Shown here: piece after piece, positions 17,784 to 26,172 of the stretch
Layout: every line of letters starts with the position of its first letter
Numbering within the stretch: position 1 is the first letter of the stretch
DNA from: SCBR16-9 sp964537975
GTDB lineage: Bacteria; Hydrogenedentota; Hydrogenedentia; Hydrogenedentales; SCBR16-9
Reading direction: 5' to 3'
DNA: 64,000 bases
NCBI GenBank assembly: GCA_964537975.1
Contig: CAZIDP010000003.1
Location: forward strand, 62,001 to 126,000
Program-made: the position numbers and the translations under genes
Notes under the pieces: model-generated
What the model was told of the DNA's origin: nothing
The model's input: the letters and a program-made list of their open reading frames with translations, nothing else
The model's database searches: none

Positions 17784-18728
17784 TCAGGCAACTTCAACGG
17801 GTAAACGAAAATGAACATCTTCCATCACCAATTCACGTTCTTCAACGTTACATTCAGCAATGCTTCGCAAAAATTCAATAACATTTTTTACCAGACGTTC
17901 AGGTACCGATGCTCCGGAACTTATCAGTATGCGTTCAACACCATTTAACCAGACAATATCGATTGATGCTGCATCTGGAATTAGATAGGATGGTTTACCT
18001 TTCGCGCGTGCTATATCTGCGAGCCGGGTGGAATTTGCACTTTCAGGATCACCCACGATCAATACCAGATCAACTTCAGGTGCAATAGCATTGACTGCTG
18101 CCTGACGATTCGTTGTAGCATAACAAATATCAGCGCGGGGAGGACCTTGTATGTCAGGAAATTTTTTCTTCAATGCTTGTATAATCGTTTCACAATCATC
18201 GACACTCAAAGTGGTTTGTGTTATGTAACTTATACTCTTTGATTCCGGAACTTTCAGTGTTTCTACTTCTTCCTTGTTCTGGATGAGGATGATGTGTTCT
18301 GGTGCCCAGCCCATCGTACCCACCGTTTCGTCGTGACCTGCTTCTCCTATCAAGATAATGGTATGGTCTTTGGAAGCAAACCGTCGCGCTTCATGGTGTA
18401 CCTTTTCAACCAATGGGCAGGTTGCGTCAATGATGTCCAGATTCAGACGTTTTGCGTGTTCCCAGCGTTCTGGGCCAACTCCATGGGCACTGAACAACAA
18501 ATGAGCACCTTCAGGGACATCGTTCATGTTGTGAACAAATACAGCCCCTTTTTCTCGTAATTCATTTACTACATATGCGTTATGTACAATATTATTCAGT
18601 ACATAAACTGGAGCTCCATACAATTCAAGGGCACGTTCCACACATTTTATCGCGCGCTCGACACCTGCACAAAAACCGCGTGGTTTCGCTACAATGATAT
18701 CCAAGGTACGTGGGAGTGTGTTTGTCAT
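17784..18728 (-). CDS. ispH: 4-hydroxy-3-methylbut-2-enyl diphosphate reductase IspH
   Basis: Last enzyme of the MEP isoprenoid pathway, making IPP and DMAPP at a 4Fe-4S cluster. The three cluster cysteines are Cys20 (RGFCAGVERA), Cys104 (DATCPLVEKV) and Cys202 (ICYATTNRQ). Active-site histidines lie at 49 (IVHN), 82 (SAHG) and 132, followed by Glu134. At 314 residues it is full length. It implies the cell makes isoprenoids by the non-mevalonate route. It is upstream of, but 114 nt away from, the FAD/FeS oxidoreductase gene. Confidence 0.97.
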   Translation of the reverse strand: MTNTLPRTLDIIVAKPRGFCAGVERAIKCVERALELYGAPVYVLNNIVHNAYVVNELREKGAVFVHNMNDVPEGAHLLFSAHGVGPERWEHAKRLNLDIIDATCPLVEKVHHEARRFASKDHTIILIGEAGHDETVGTMGWAPEHIILIQNKEEVETLKVPESKSISYITQTTLSVDDCETIIQALKKKFPDIQGPPRADICYATTNRQAAVNAIAPEVDLVLIVGDPESANSTRLADIARAKGKPSYLIPDAASIDIVWLNGVERILISSGASVPERLVKNVIEFLRSIAECNVEERELVMEDVHFRLPVEVA

Positions 18729-18843
18729 GTCTTTGAAAATTACCTTTTGTGCCGTTGATTAGTTTGAATGTTTATCTTTCATAATCTTATCATTTTATCG
18801 TATGTTGTAGCCAATTTACAGGATGTTTTCTAGTTGAAATCAG

Positions 18844-18877
18844 AAAAAAGCCCGCTTTTCATTAGAAAAGCAGGCTT
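18844..18877 (-). terminator. rho-independent terminator after the pseudopilin gene
   Basis: Read on the minus strand, a 13-bp stem (AAGCCTGCTTTTC pairing with GAAAAGCGGGCTT, one G-T wobble) closes a four-base loop and runs into six T residues. It lies about 85 bp past the pseudopilin stop and separates that gene from ispH. Confidence 0.9.
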
Positions 18878-18962
18878 GACTGTTATCGGGCTTCAAAAGT
18901 TGATTTTTGAGTTTACTTTTGTCTCAGCTTAATTTATAGGGAAACAATATGGTTGGTAGTTA

Positions 18963-20039
18963 TCAACCCCAGCCACCGACAAGCTGCATCCAGTTGCCAA
19001 CATGTCCACCACGGCCCAATGCTCTTGGGTCTGAATTGCTAGCATCCAAAACGGTCACCGGATACTTTGAACCGTACCGTACAAATTCTACATGGCCATC
19101 AAGATACAGGACATTGCTGCCTCCGGGAATATGGTTGAAGCGCAATGTGCCTTGATCTGCGCCGGTATAACCTGAATGCTGATCGGTGGAATTCCCCCAG
19201 GCATCCCACATCATGGCGATGCTGGAAGCTGCTGCTGCTGCTGCACCCGGGTTGTTGATGTCGGTAATCATGAATCTTTCTACACCATCTCGCAAGCGCG
19301 GTGCCGACATGGGAAGTGCGCTACCATCATCATCGGTGTAGGTGTCAATGAATGCATTACCATGATGGTGGGTAAAATGTGACTGCGTTATGTCAAAATC
19401 GGGACGTTTTCCAAATTTGCGAATATTTTGCCAGACACTGGGGCAATTTCGCTCTTGAAGTGCAGGCTGGGAATAGGTTGTATAGGGCTGACCATCCGGA
19501 TGGTTTTGAAGTACGCCCATGGTATGGAACAATTGCATCAATGTGCTCATGCTGTTTTGCAGGTATCCCATATAGATGTAGGAAGTGGGATTCGACAACA
19601 AGGCAGCGCGACATGCCTTTGAAATTTCATCATCTCCTATGACATTTTGCACTTGCGCTTGCCAGTCTTCGGCTATTCCTGTAGGTAATCCATTTGGGCC
19701 TGAGCTGTCATCACGCGAATCAGAAGGGCAGATAGCGATGTTGATATCATTCCAGTAATCTGGGTACAAGGCTTCACCGGCTATGGCACCGCCGTTCCAA
19801 TGGGCTGAGTTAATGAACCAGCGACCATTTGGTGGATACATTCCTTTGGATTCATTCGAATACATCTTGAATATAATTCCAAATTGCTTCAGATTGTTGG
19901 CACAAGAAGCACGACGGGCTGCTTCACGGGCTCTTGCTAGTGCAGGAAGCAGGATTGCTGCTAATATGCCGATGATGGCAATCACCACCAGCAATTCAAT
20001 CAAGGTGAAACCTGCTTTCTTTTTGTTGTTTCTCAACAT
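18963..20039 (-). CDS. prepilin-type N-methylation protein with H-X9-DG C-terminus (DUF1559 class)
   Basis: 358 residues with a type IV prepilin leader: NNKKKAG|FTLIELLVVIAIIGILA, where the cut precedes Phe and Glu follows at position +5. A hydrophobic helix continues into ARAREAARRASCANNLKQ, typical of the DUF1559 family, and the C-terminus carries FNHIPGGSNVLYLDGHVEF, the H-X9-DG motif. Such proteins are greatly expanded in Planctomycetes, Lentisphaerae, Verrucomicrobia and Hydrogenedentota; their function is unknown. The ATG is chosen because AGGAGA lies seven bases upstream; an in-frame TTG two codons earlier is less likely. Divergent from an AraC regulator with about 250 bp between the starts, so the regulator may control it. 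Confidence 0.9.
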   Translation of the reverse strand: MLRNNKKKAGFTLIELLVVIAIIGILAAILLPALARAREAARRASCANNLKQFGIIFKMYSNESKGMYPPNGRWFINSAHWNGGAIAGEALYPDYWNDINIAICPSDSRDDSSGPNGLPTGIAEDWQAQVQNVIGDDEISKACRAALLSNPTSYIYMGYLQNSMSTLMQLFHTMGVLQNHPDGQPYTTYSQPALQERNCPSVWQNIRKFGKRPDFDITQSHFTHHHGNAFIDTYTDDDGSALPMSAPRLRDGVERFMITDINNPGAAAAAASSIAMMWDAWGNSTDQHSGYTGADQGTLRFNHIPGGSNVLYLDGHVEFVRYGSKYPVTVLDASNSDPRALGRGGHVGNWMQLVGGWG

Positions 20040-20288
20040 AATCAATTCTCCTGTTTTTTAAAAAGATTAACACAACTTAAAAATTAATCTTAAACTACTA
20101 TTATGGCAATAAAAAGACGTTGTCGAAAACTATGTTCGCATAAAGTTTATTATTACCATTTCGAGTTAAAATCGCCATATTAGCTTATTTAAGATCATTA
20201 TTAATTGAACAATAACACATCTGAGTGGAAAAGGCTTGAACTTTTGTGTAAATTATATAGAACGATTGTGCAACCAGAGAGATACCCC

Positions 20289-21320
20289 ATGAACATGGAT
20301 TTTGATAATTACGAAGTTGTTACGCGTGAATCTGTAGGATTGGGCACGAAACGACCTTTTCGATTTTGCACCATGCATTATGGTACGAAGCATATGCAAT
20401 ATGTCCAACCTGGTGATGATCCGAATCCAGTTGTAAATGACAAAACACGCAGCAGGCGTGCCCTGGAAGTGTTTGTGCCGTATTCAATGGGGGTACCACC
20501 CCATCGACATGATTTTTACGAGTTGGTGCTTGTGCGGCAGGGTGAAACAGAACATTATTGCACGCATGGCAGCCAAATCCTGCGCCGTGGTGATGTGTTG
20601 ATAATGACCCCCAAGACAATTCATGCTTATGACAAAATGTTGAACATTAAGAAAACCAACATATATGTTCAACCGGACTGGCTATTGGGAGATTTACAAC
20701 TGTTATGGGGTGAAAAAGGTGTGTTGCGTTATCTGCTTGCCGATACTTTATTTGGAATTGGATTCCAGGACGATCATTTACACCTTAAATTGACCGAAGA
20801 TGAAGTTAAAGCATGCGAACGTGAAATTTTGGATTTGCACCAGGAAGCCAAATCCAGAGAACCATCTATGGCATTGTTTAATGCATGCTTTCTAAAAATA
20901 CTCTGGATGTTTAACCAAGCATTTCTGCGATGCGAAGATAAAAATCCGATTTCTTCACTTCCATTGCGAAAAGAACTGTGGAGCGCAGTCGAATCAATTG
21001 AGTATGTTATTTTACATAATCAACCCTTCAATGCAGAAGATATTGCAAAAAGACTCGGCATGTCTCGATTCCGATTGCACCGTATGTTCAAGACTGAAGT
21101 TGGTGTATCACCGATGACATTTTATCAGCAGCGTCGCATTCAACACGCCCAACGAATGTTGGAAGAACCGGGGAGTAACGTTACCGAAGTCGCGTACCAT
21201 TTTGGATACTCAGATGCAGCTCACTTCGGTAGGGTTTTTAAAAAAGTCATTGGGGAAACACCTGCTGCTTACCGATCACGATTTTTCATTAAGTCTCGTA
21301 CTGACAACATCATCGTATAA
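20289..21320 (+). CDS. AraC-family transcriptional regulator with cupin sensor
   Basis: 343 residues. An N-terminal cupin-like ligand domain (about 65-150) has PPHRHDFYELVLVRQG, RRGDVLIMTP and IHAY, the pattern of sugar-sensing AraC proteins. The C-terminal AraC DNA-binding domain with two helix-turn-helix units includes AEDIAKRLGMSRFRLHRMFK and VTEVAYHFGYSDAAHFGRVFKK. I choose the ATG at MNMDFDN, preceded by AGAGAGAT; the upstream in-frame TTG would add 28 residues but has no ribosome-binding site. It is divergent from the pseudopilin gene and upstream of the Ig-domain protein, so either could be its target. The effector is unknown but is likely a carbohydrate. Confidence 0.9.
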   Translation: MNMDFDNYEVVTRESVGLGTKRPFRFCTMHYGTKHMQYVQPGDDPNPVVNDKTRSRRALEVFVPYSMGVPPHRHDFYELVLVRQGETEHYCTHGSQILRRGDVLIMTPKTIHAYDKMLNIKKTNIYVQPDWLLGDLQLLWGEKGVLRYLLADTLFGIGFQDDHLHLKLTEDEVKACEREILDLHQEAKSREPSMALFNACFLKILWMFNQAFLRCEDKNPISSLPLRKELWSAVESIEYVILHNQPFNAEDIAKRLGMSRFRLHRMFKTEVGVSPMTFYQQRRIQHAQRMLEEPGSNVTEVAYHFGYSDAAHFGRVFKKVIGETPAAYRSRFFIKSRTDNIIV

Positions 21321-21533
21321 ATTCTAATTTCAAGTATTATATCTGCTATAACTACTCACCTGTTTAATATCATTTCAATTATAATACGGATTATATAAAT
21401 AAAAATTTATTAATTTGTGTGCTGTTTTCATTATGTGTAGTTTTTTTCTTTTTTTGATAAATGTTATAAATATCCTATATATTAAAGATATTCAGATAAA
21501 TATTAATCTACGTATCAAAATTAATTTTTTTGC

Positions 21534-21562
21534 TTGACTTTACAAGTAAACCATGACAGAAT
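21534..21562 (+). promoter_or_regulatory. candidate sigma-70 promoter for the Ig-domain protein
   Basis: TTGACT (21534-21539, five of six matches to the -35 consensus) is separated by exactly 17 bp from CAGAAT (four of six matches to the -10). It lies about 85 bp before the start of the secreted protein. A small dyad TTTAC-AA-GTAAA overlaps the spacer. The rest of the 327-bp gap after the AraC gene is very AT-rich and shows nothing else. Confidence 0.4.
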
Positions 21563-21647
21563 AATCAATGTGATAAGACATTTAATTCTGTTTTACTTGC
21601 ATTGTTTAATTGTCGAGGTTGGAGCCATAAAATAGGAGCTGAACATC

Positions 21648-22586
21648 ATGAAGGTCAAAGTTTTATCTGAATTTGTGCTGGTAATAGCTGTAATGCTTAT
21701 ATTTGCTGCAGCCGCTGGCGCACAGAATCTGGTTGTTAATGGTAGCTTTGAAGCAGACCCATTTCCTGGTGAAGTTGGTTATTTTCCAATTGAGCAGTTG
21801 GAGTGTACTGGGTGGACAAAGGGAGGTGATGGACGTTGGGGTATCAACAGAAGTGCTGATCCGTGGTTCATATCGAGTATGAACGCTCCAGACGGCAATC
21901 AAGTATTGTTTGTGCAAAAGAACACAGGTACTGATGGTGCCACAGTTTCACAGACCATTGCGGGGATGGAAGACGGACACCGTTACGTATTGAGTTTTTA
22001 TTTAAATGTTCGGTTAGGGTCTGCAACACGACCGGATTTAATGGATATCTGGGTAACTTTGGGTGATGTCGAAATGATGCCATTAACCCGCTTTCAATAT
22101 AATTCCACAGAATATTACTATTTATCATTTCCCTTTGTCTATACTGAAGCTGAGTTTGGTGAACCAGTATTGACATTTCATAATTCTTATGAGCCTGGGG
22201 GAGATACTTCATACACTTTGGATGCCGTTTCGATTGTTCCAACTACGATAAATGCTAATATCAGTGGCCCATCTATTGCTGTCATCGGACAAAATGTTGC
22301 GTTGACCGTTGTTTCGGATGCGATAGGCGAAACGTCTTATACCTGGTATAAAGACGGCGTTGAGCTGGTAGGTGAGGCATTCAATACGCTAGAATTGATC
22401 AATATGAGTGCAGAAGATGCCGGAGTTTATTCTGTGACAGTAACAGATTCTACAGGAAGTCTGACGGTTGCTTTTACGCTGATTGTTGTCGAAGCACTGC
22501 CACTGGGCAGTCAACTGGGCTTTTTGCTGGTAATTATCGCGGCCTCAATCTCGGGATTTGTATTATTGCGCCGCAGTGAAGCATAA
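21648..22586 (+). CDS. secreted beta-sandwich plus Ig-like domain protein with C-terminal anchor
   Basis: 312 residues. Residues 1-25 are a signal peptide ending GAQ. Residues 26-200 form a lectin-like or DUF642-like beta-sandwich beginning NLVVNGSFEADPF and continuing TVSQTIAGMEDGHRYVLSFYLNV. Residues about 203-280 are an Ig-like domain with the telltale TWYKDGVEL, AEDAGVYSVTVTD pattern. The C-terminus has a Leu-Pro turn, a hydrophobic helix GFLLVIIAASISGFVLL and Arg-Arg, resembling a PEP-CTERM-like or archaeosortase-style sorting tail, though no PEP is present. An AGGAG lies nine bases before the ATG. Probably a surface adhesin or carbohydrate-binding protein; no enzyme motif is seen. Confidence 0.75.
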   Translation: MKVKVLSEFVLVIAVMLIFAAAAGAQNLVVNGSFEADPFPGEVGYFPIEQLECTGWTKGGDGRWGINRSADPWFISSMNAPDGNQVLFVQKNTGTDGATVSQTIAGMEDGHRYVLSFYLNVRLGSATRPDLMDIWVTLGDVEMMPLTRFQYNSTEYYYLSFPFVYTEAEFGEPVLTFHNSYEPGGDTSYTLDAVSIVPTTINANISGPSIAVIGQNVALTVVSDAIGETSYTWYKDGVELVGEAFNTLELINMSAEDAGVYSVTVTDSTGSLTVAFTLIVVEALPLGSQLGFLLVIIAASISGFVLLRRSEA

Positions 22587-22660
22587 ATTTTGTGCCACTC
22601 TGGAACATGATAACCAGTGTAGCGTAAAACCATAGCTCATGATATTCAGTTCATGAATAC

Positions 22661-22698
22661 AACCCATCTGTTGGACTAAAACCAGCAGATGGGTTTTT
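22661..22698 (+). terminator. strong rho-independent terminator between convergent genes
   Basis: A 14-bp stem (AACCCATCTGTTGG paired with CCAGCAGATGGGTT, one wobble) closes a seven-base loop and is followed by a run of T. It ends the plus-strand secreted-protein gene and lies just past the stop of the minus-strand receiver gene, for which it would work only weakly as the T-run is missing on that side. Confidence 0.92.
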
Positions 22699-22702
22699 AA
22701 TA

Positions 22703-23122
22703 CTATAAACTTGTATTGTAATAACTTTTCCACCAATCCTGGCGATTCAAAGCTTCCCAATATGAACGTTGCAACAGTAAAGACAGGTTCTGTTTGGTAA
22801 CTGGTTCATTAATAGAGCCATCGGCTCCAGCATCAAGAGCGTTTGTAAGGGGAAACTCGCTTGGTGAAGGCGTTATGATTATTATCCCGATGTCGGGATG
22901 ATTTCGACGTATGCGTTGGATGCAATCCATGGCATCTTCGCCCATCGTTGCACAATGAGCTATCAACAGGTCAATAGCATGATCGCGAAGTATCTGCATG
23001 GCTTCCCGCACAGACTTGGAAACATGAATGTGAAATCTATTGGGTGTAAAAAAATCGCTTATTTTTGCACATTGTTCCGGTATGTCAGAAATGATCAACA
23101 ATGTGTGGTGATAAGCCATCAT
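22703..23122 (-). CDS. stand-alone degenerate response-regulator receiver domain
   Basis: 139 residues with the alternating beta-alpha pattern of a CheY-like receiver: LLIISD (8-13), the third strand AIDLLIAHCA (49-58), RRNHPDIGIIIITPSP (72-87), and ALDAGADGSINEPV (95-108). The phosphoacceptor Asp is replaced by His56 and the conserved Lys by Glu106; only Asp13 of the acidic pair and Thr84 remain. It should therefore not be phosphorylated in the usual way. I use the ATG after AGGTGA rather than an upstream TTG. No kinase or output domain is adjacent. It is monocistronic and converges on the Ig-domain gene. Confidence 0.75.
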   Translation of the reverse strand: MMAYHHTLLIISDIPEQCAKISDFFTPNRFHIHVSKSVREAMQILRDHAIDLLIAHCATMGEDAMDCIQRIRRNHPDIGIIIITPSPSEFPLTNALDAGADGSINEPVTKQNLSLLLQRSYWEALNRQDWWKSYYNTSL

Positions 23123-23312
23123 ATGCCTGTTTTCACCTTTCAAACATAGAAACCTGGTTGGCGATTAGCGTCTTGCCGTGACCTTAACTATATACACCTC
23201 ATTACTTATGAGCACTGTCGATATAAATCTTTCAGATAATAAAGTGTATATGTGGATTAGCGTATTTGAAAAGAGTCAATAACTTGTAGGGCAAAGCTAT
23301 AAAAATATTTTA

Positions 23313-23732
23313 TTAAAAATACTTTTCTTTGCCTGCCGCTGACAAACGTGCTAAAGATCGTGAAATGGCCAGTTCTGCACGAGCGACGTTAATATCAGGC
23401 TCAATGTGCTGTAATCGTTCACGTGCACGTTCCAGTGCAGCTTGAGCACGTTTGATGTCTACATCATTTCCCGTTTCAAATGCGTCGACCAGTACTATAA
23501 CCTCGTCATCGCGCACCTCAACAAAACCTTTACTGATAGAAAAAAAATGTTCATTTCCGTCATTGTCCAAGGCCATCAATACACCTGGAATCGTCGTACT
23601 TAAAAGTGCGGTGTGACCTGGCATGACAGTGAATACACCTGCAGTTCCTGGTATATGAACTTCTTGTGCAGTCATATGCACGCGAGAGCTTTCTGGTGCA
23701 CATATTTCCAGTTTGATGCGTCCTGATGCCAC
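23313..23732 (-). CDS. atpC: F-type ATP synthase epsilon subunit
   Basis: Central-stalk subunit that couples rotor and catalytic head and can inhibit hydrolysis. 139 residues: an N-terminal beta-barrel (KLEICAPESSRVHMTAQEVHIPGTAGVFTVMPGHTALLST, 7-46) and a C-terminal two-helix hairpin (RAQAALERARERLQ... SLARLSAAG). GTG start preceded by GGAAA, 2 nt after the atpD stop. It is the last gene of the operon; I see no clear terminator before the receiver gene 190 bp further on. Confidence 0.96.
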   Translation of the reverse strand: MASGRIKLEICAPESSRVHMTAQEVHIPGTAGVFTVMPGHTALLSTTIPGVLMALDNDGNEHFFSISKGFVEVRDDEVIVLVDAFETGNDVDIKRAQAALERARERLQHIEPDINVARAELAISRSLARLSAAGKEKYF

Positions 23733-23734
23733 AA

Positions 23735-25135
23735 TTAATTTCCTTTTTGCATGGCAGCACCTTTTTCAAGGGCATCTTCTATGGAGCCACAATACAGAAA
23801 TGCAGACTCTGGCAGATTGTCATGGTTTCCTGCAAGAATTTCCTTAAAGCTACGAATGGTATCTTTTATTGAGACATACTTGCCCGGTATACCTGTAAAT
23901 TGTTCCGCAACAAAATTGGGTTGAGAAAGAAATCGTTGTATTCGTCGTGCGCGTGCTACTGTTATTTTGTCTTCTTCAGACAGTTCATCCATACCCAGGA
24001 TAGCAATAATGTCTTGTAAATCTTTATACCGTTGCAAGATATTTTGCACCCCCATGGCAACTCGGTAATGTTCATCTCCCAGGATTCGGGGATCGAGTAT
24101 CCGACTGGAGGAATCAAGGGGGTCAACCGCGGGGTAAATTCCCAATTCCGCAATCTGACGTGATAGCACCGTTGTGGCGTCCAGATGTGCAAAGGTTGTT
24201 GCTGGTGCCGGATCGGTCAAGTCGTCGGCAGGTACATACACTGCCTGCACGGAGGTGATTGAGCCATGTCGTGTTGATGTAATTCGCTCTTGAAGTTCGC
24301 CCATTTCCGTAGATAGCGTTGGTTGATATCCCACAGCGCTGGGCATACGGCCCAACAAAGCAGATACTTCCGAGCCAGCCTGAGTGAAGCGGAAAATATT
24401 GTCGATGAACAACAACACATCCTGACCTCCTTCATCTCGAAAATACTCAGCGCAGGTCAATCCGGTTAGCGCAACACGTGCACGAGCACCAGGTGGTTCG
24501 GTCATTTGCCCATAGATGAGCGCAGCTTTGTCAATAACCCCAGATTCTTTCATTTCCAGCCAGAGATCATTGCCTTCACGGGTACGTTCACCAACACCGG
24601 CAAAAACAGAATAACCACCATGCTGTTTCGCCACATTGTTGATGAGTTCCATGATAAGAACTGTTTTTCCTACTCCGGCACCACCAAACAAACCTGTTTT
24701 ACCTCCCTTGCAATAGGGAGCCAGCAGGTCGATCACCTTGATACCAGTTTCAAACATTTCAGCACTGGTTTCGAGTTCCTGATATGCAGGAGGCTTCCTG
24801 TGAATGGGCCGTTTAATCGAAGTATTAATTTCACCCTGATTGTCAACAGGTTCACCAATGACATTCAGAATTCGTCCCAAAATTGCTTCACCAACAGGTG
24901 TTGAGATGTATTCACCAGTGTCTATAACATCCATACCACGAACCAGCCCTTCGGTTCCTGCCATGGCAATAGTGCGCACAGTGCTTTCACCCAAGTGTTG
25001 TGCAACCTCCAGAACCAATCGTTCTTTGTCAGGACGCTTGATTTCAAGTGCATTATATATTGGAGGTAAATGACCAGTCTCGAATTTTACATCAACCACT
25101 GGTCCGATAACCTGTGTGATTTGTCCTACACTCAT
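23735..25135 (-). CDS. atpD: F-type ATP synthase beta subunit
   Basis: Catalytic subunit of F1. With the ATG encoding MSVGQITQVIGPVVDVKF, preceded by GGAGA, it has 466 residues, the standard length; an upstream in-frame ATG would add 19 unmatched residues. Walker A is GGAGVGKT (151-158), followed by GERTREGNDL, the Walker B region DVLLFIDNIFRFTQAG, and the DELSEEDK motif near the C-terminus. All catalytic residues appear intact, so the enzyme should both make and hydrolyse ATP. Confidence 0.98.
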   Translation of the reverse strand: MSVGQITQVIGPVVDVKFETGHLPPIYNALEIKRPDKERLVLEVAQHLGESTVRTIAMAGTEGLVRGMDVIDTGEYISTPVGEAILGRILNVIGEPVDNQGEINTSIKRPIHRKPPAYQELETSAEMFETGIKVIDLLAPYCKGGKTGLFGGAGVGKTVLIMELINNVAKQHGGYSVFAGVGERTREGNDLWLEMKESGVIDKAALIYGQMTEPPGARARVALTGLTCAEYFRDEGGQDVLLFIDNIFRFTQAGSEVSALLGRMPSAVGYQPTLSTEMGELQERITSTRHGSITSVQAVYVPADDLTDPAPATTFAHLDATTVLSRQIAELGIYPAVDPLDSSSRILDPRILGDEHYRVAMGVQNILQRYKDLQDIIAILGMDELSEEDKITVARARRIQRFLSQPNFVAEQFTGIPGKYVSIKDTIRSFKEILAGNHDNLPESAFLYCGSIEDALEKGAAMQKGN

Positions 25136-25220
25136 TTTGTTCTCCGTGTGTGCCAGTTGATTGGTGCAATTTTGCAGTTCCAAGGCACTCATGCTTGTTT
25201 ACATATTCAAAATAATAATT

Positions 25221-26090
25221 TTACAACGCTTCCGCGCCACTGACAACTTCTATGAGTTGCGTGGTTATAGCATCTTGACGTACCCGGTTGTATTGCAAAG
25301 TTAATCGCTCTATCATCTCACCTGCATTACGAGTAGCAGAATCCATTGCCGTCATTCGCGCACCAAACTCACTGGCAGCCGATTCAAATAGTATGCGATG
25401 CATTTGTATTTCAAGATTTTTCAGAAGGAGTGCTTCAAACACACTCTCTTGATCGGGTTCATATATATAATCCAGTGGTAAAGTATTTCCACCATTAATA
25501 TCATCTTCATTTTCAGAAATGAACGGCAGCAACCGCTCCAAAGTAGTTGTTTGCTGAACTGCTGATCTGAATTCATTATACATACAATACATTGACGAAA
25601 GATTCTCTTCAAGAAACTCCTTCACAACATTTTCGATTATCCATTGAGAAGTGCGGTAAACTGAACGGTCCAACTGACCGGGAAAAGTGGCGTGTATTGG
25701 ATATCCACGACGTTTAAGAATGTCTATCCCTTTGCGTCCAACCACCACCAGCATTACATCATTATCTTTGAAACGTCCATCTAATAAACGTATTGCGTCA
25801 TTAACGAGTGATGCGTTAAACCCCCCGCACAAACCACGATCAGATGTGATTAATACCAGTCCTATTTTGTTTTCTGGTCTTTGCTCCAAAAGGGGATGCA
25901 TCGCACCTTGTGCCCGATTGGCAATTTCATTAACCAAATCCCGCATGTGGTAGGCATAGGGTCGTGCTTGAATTATAGATTCCTGTGCACGACGAAGCTT
26001 TGACGCAGCCACCATTTTCATGGCACGTGTAATTTTTTGGGTGCTCTGTACGCTTTTAATGCGTCGCTTTATGTCTCGCAAATTCGCCAT
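25221..26090 (-). CDS. atpG: F-type ATP synthase gamma subunit
   Basis: Rotating shaft of F1. 289 residues from the ATG of MANLRDIKRRIKSVQSTQKITRAMKMVAA, the classical N-terminal helix; the in-frame TTG two codons earlier is not needed. The C-terminal helix ends ATRNAGEMIERLTLQYNRVRQDAITTQLIEVVSGAEAL, also canonical. A middle region contains GLVLITSDRGLCGGFNA. Between atpA (82 bp upstream) and atpD (85 bp downstream). Confidence 0.97.
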   Translation of the reverse strand: MANLRDIKRRIKSVQSTQKITRAMKMVAASKLRRAQESIIQARPYAYHMRDLVNEIANRAQGAMHPLLEQRPENKIGLVLITSDRGLCGGFNASLVNDAIRLLDGRFKDNDVMLVVVGRKGIDILKRRGYPIHATFPGQLDRSVYRTSQWIIENVVKEFLEENLSSMYCMYNEFRSAVQQTTTLERLLPFISENEDDINGGNTLPLDYIYEPDQESVFEALLLKNLEIQMHRILFESAASEFGARMTAMDSATRNAGEMIERLTLQYNRVRQDAITTQLIEVVSGAEAL

Positions 26091-26172
26091 TGACAAACTT
26101 TCCGAAGAAACCAGCTCATGCTGATTACTATGCTTTAAAATCTTGTGCTAAAAATTACAGATTGCTTGTGTA

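Noticed and set aside
23280..23345. Weak hairpin GGGCAAAG/CTTTGCC at the atpC end
   Set aside because: The stem overlaps the atpC stop, the loop is long and no T-run follows it, so it is not a convincing terminator.
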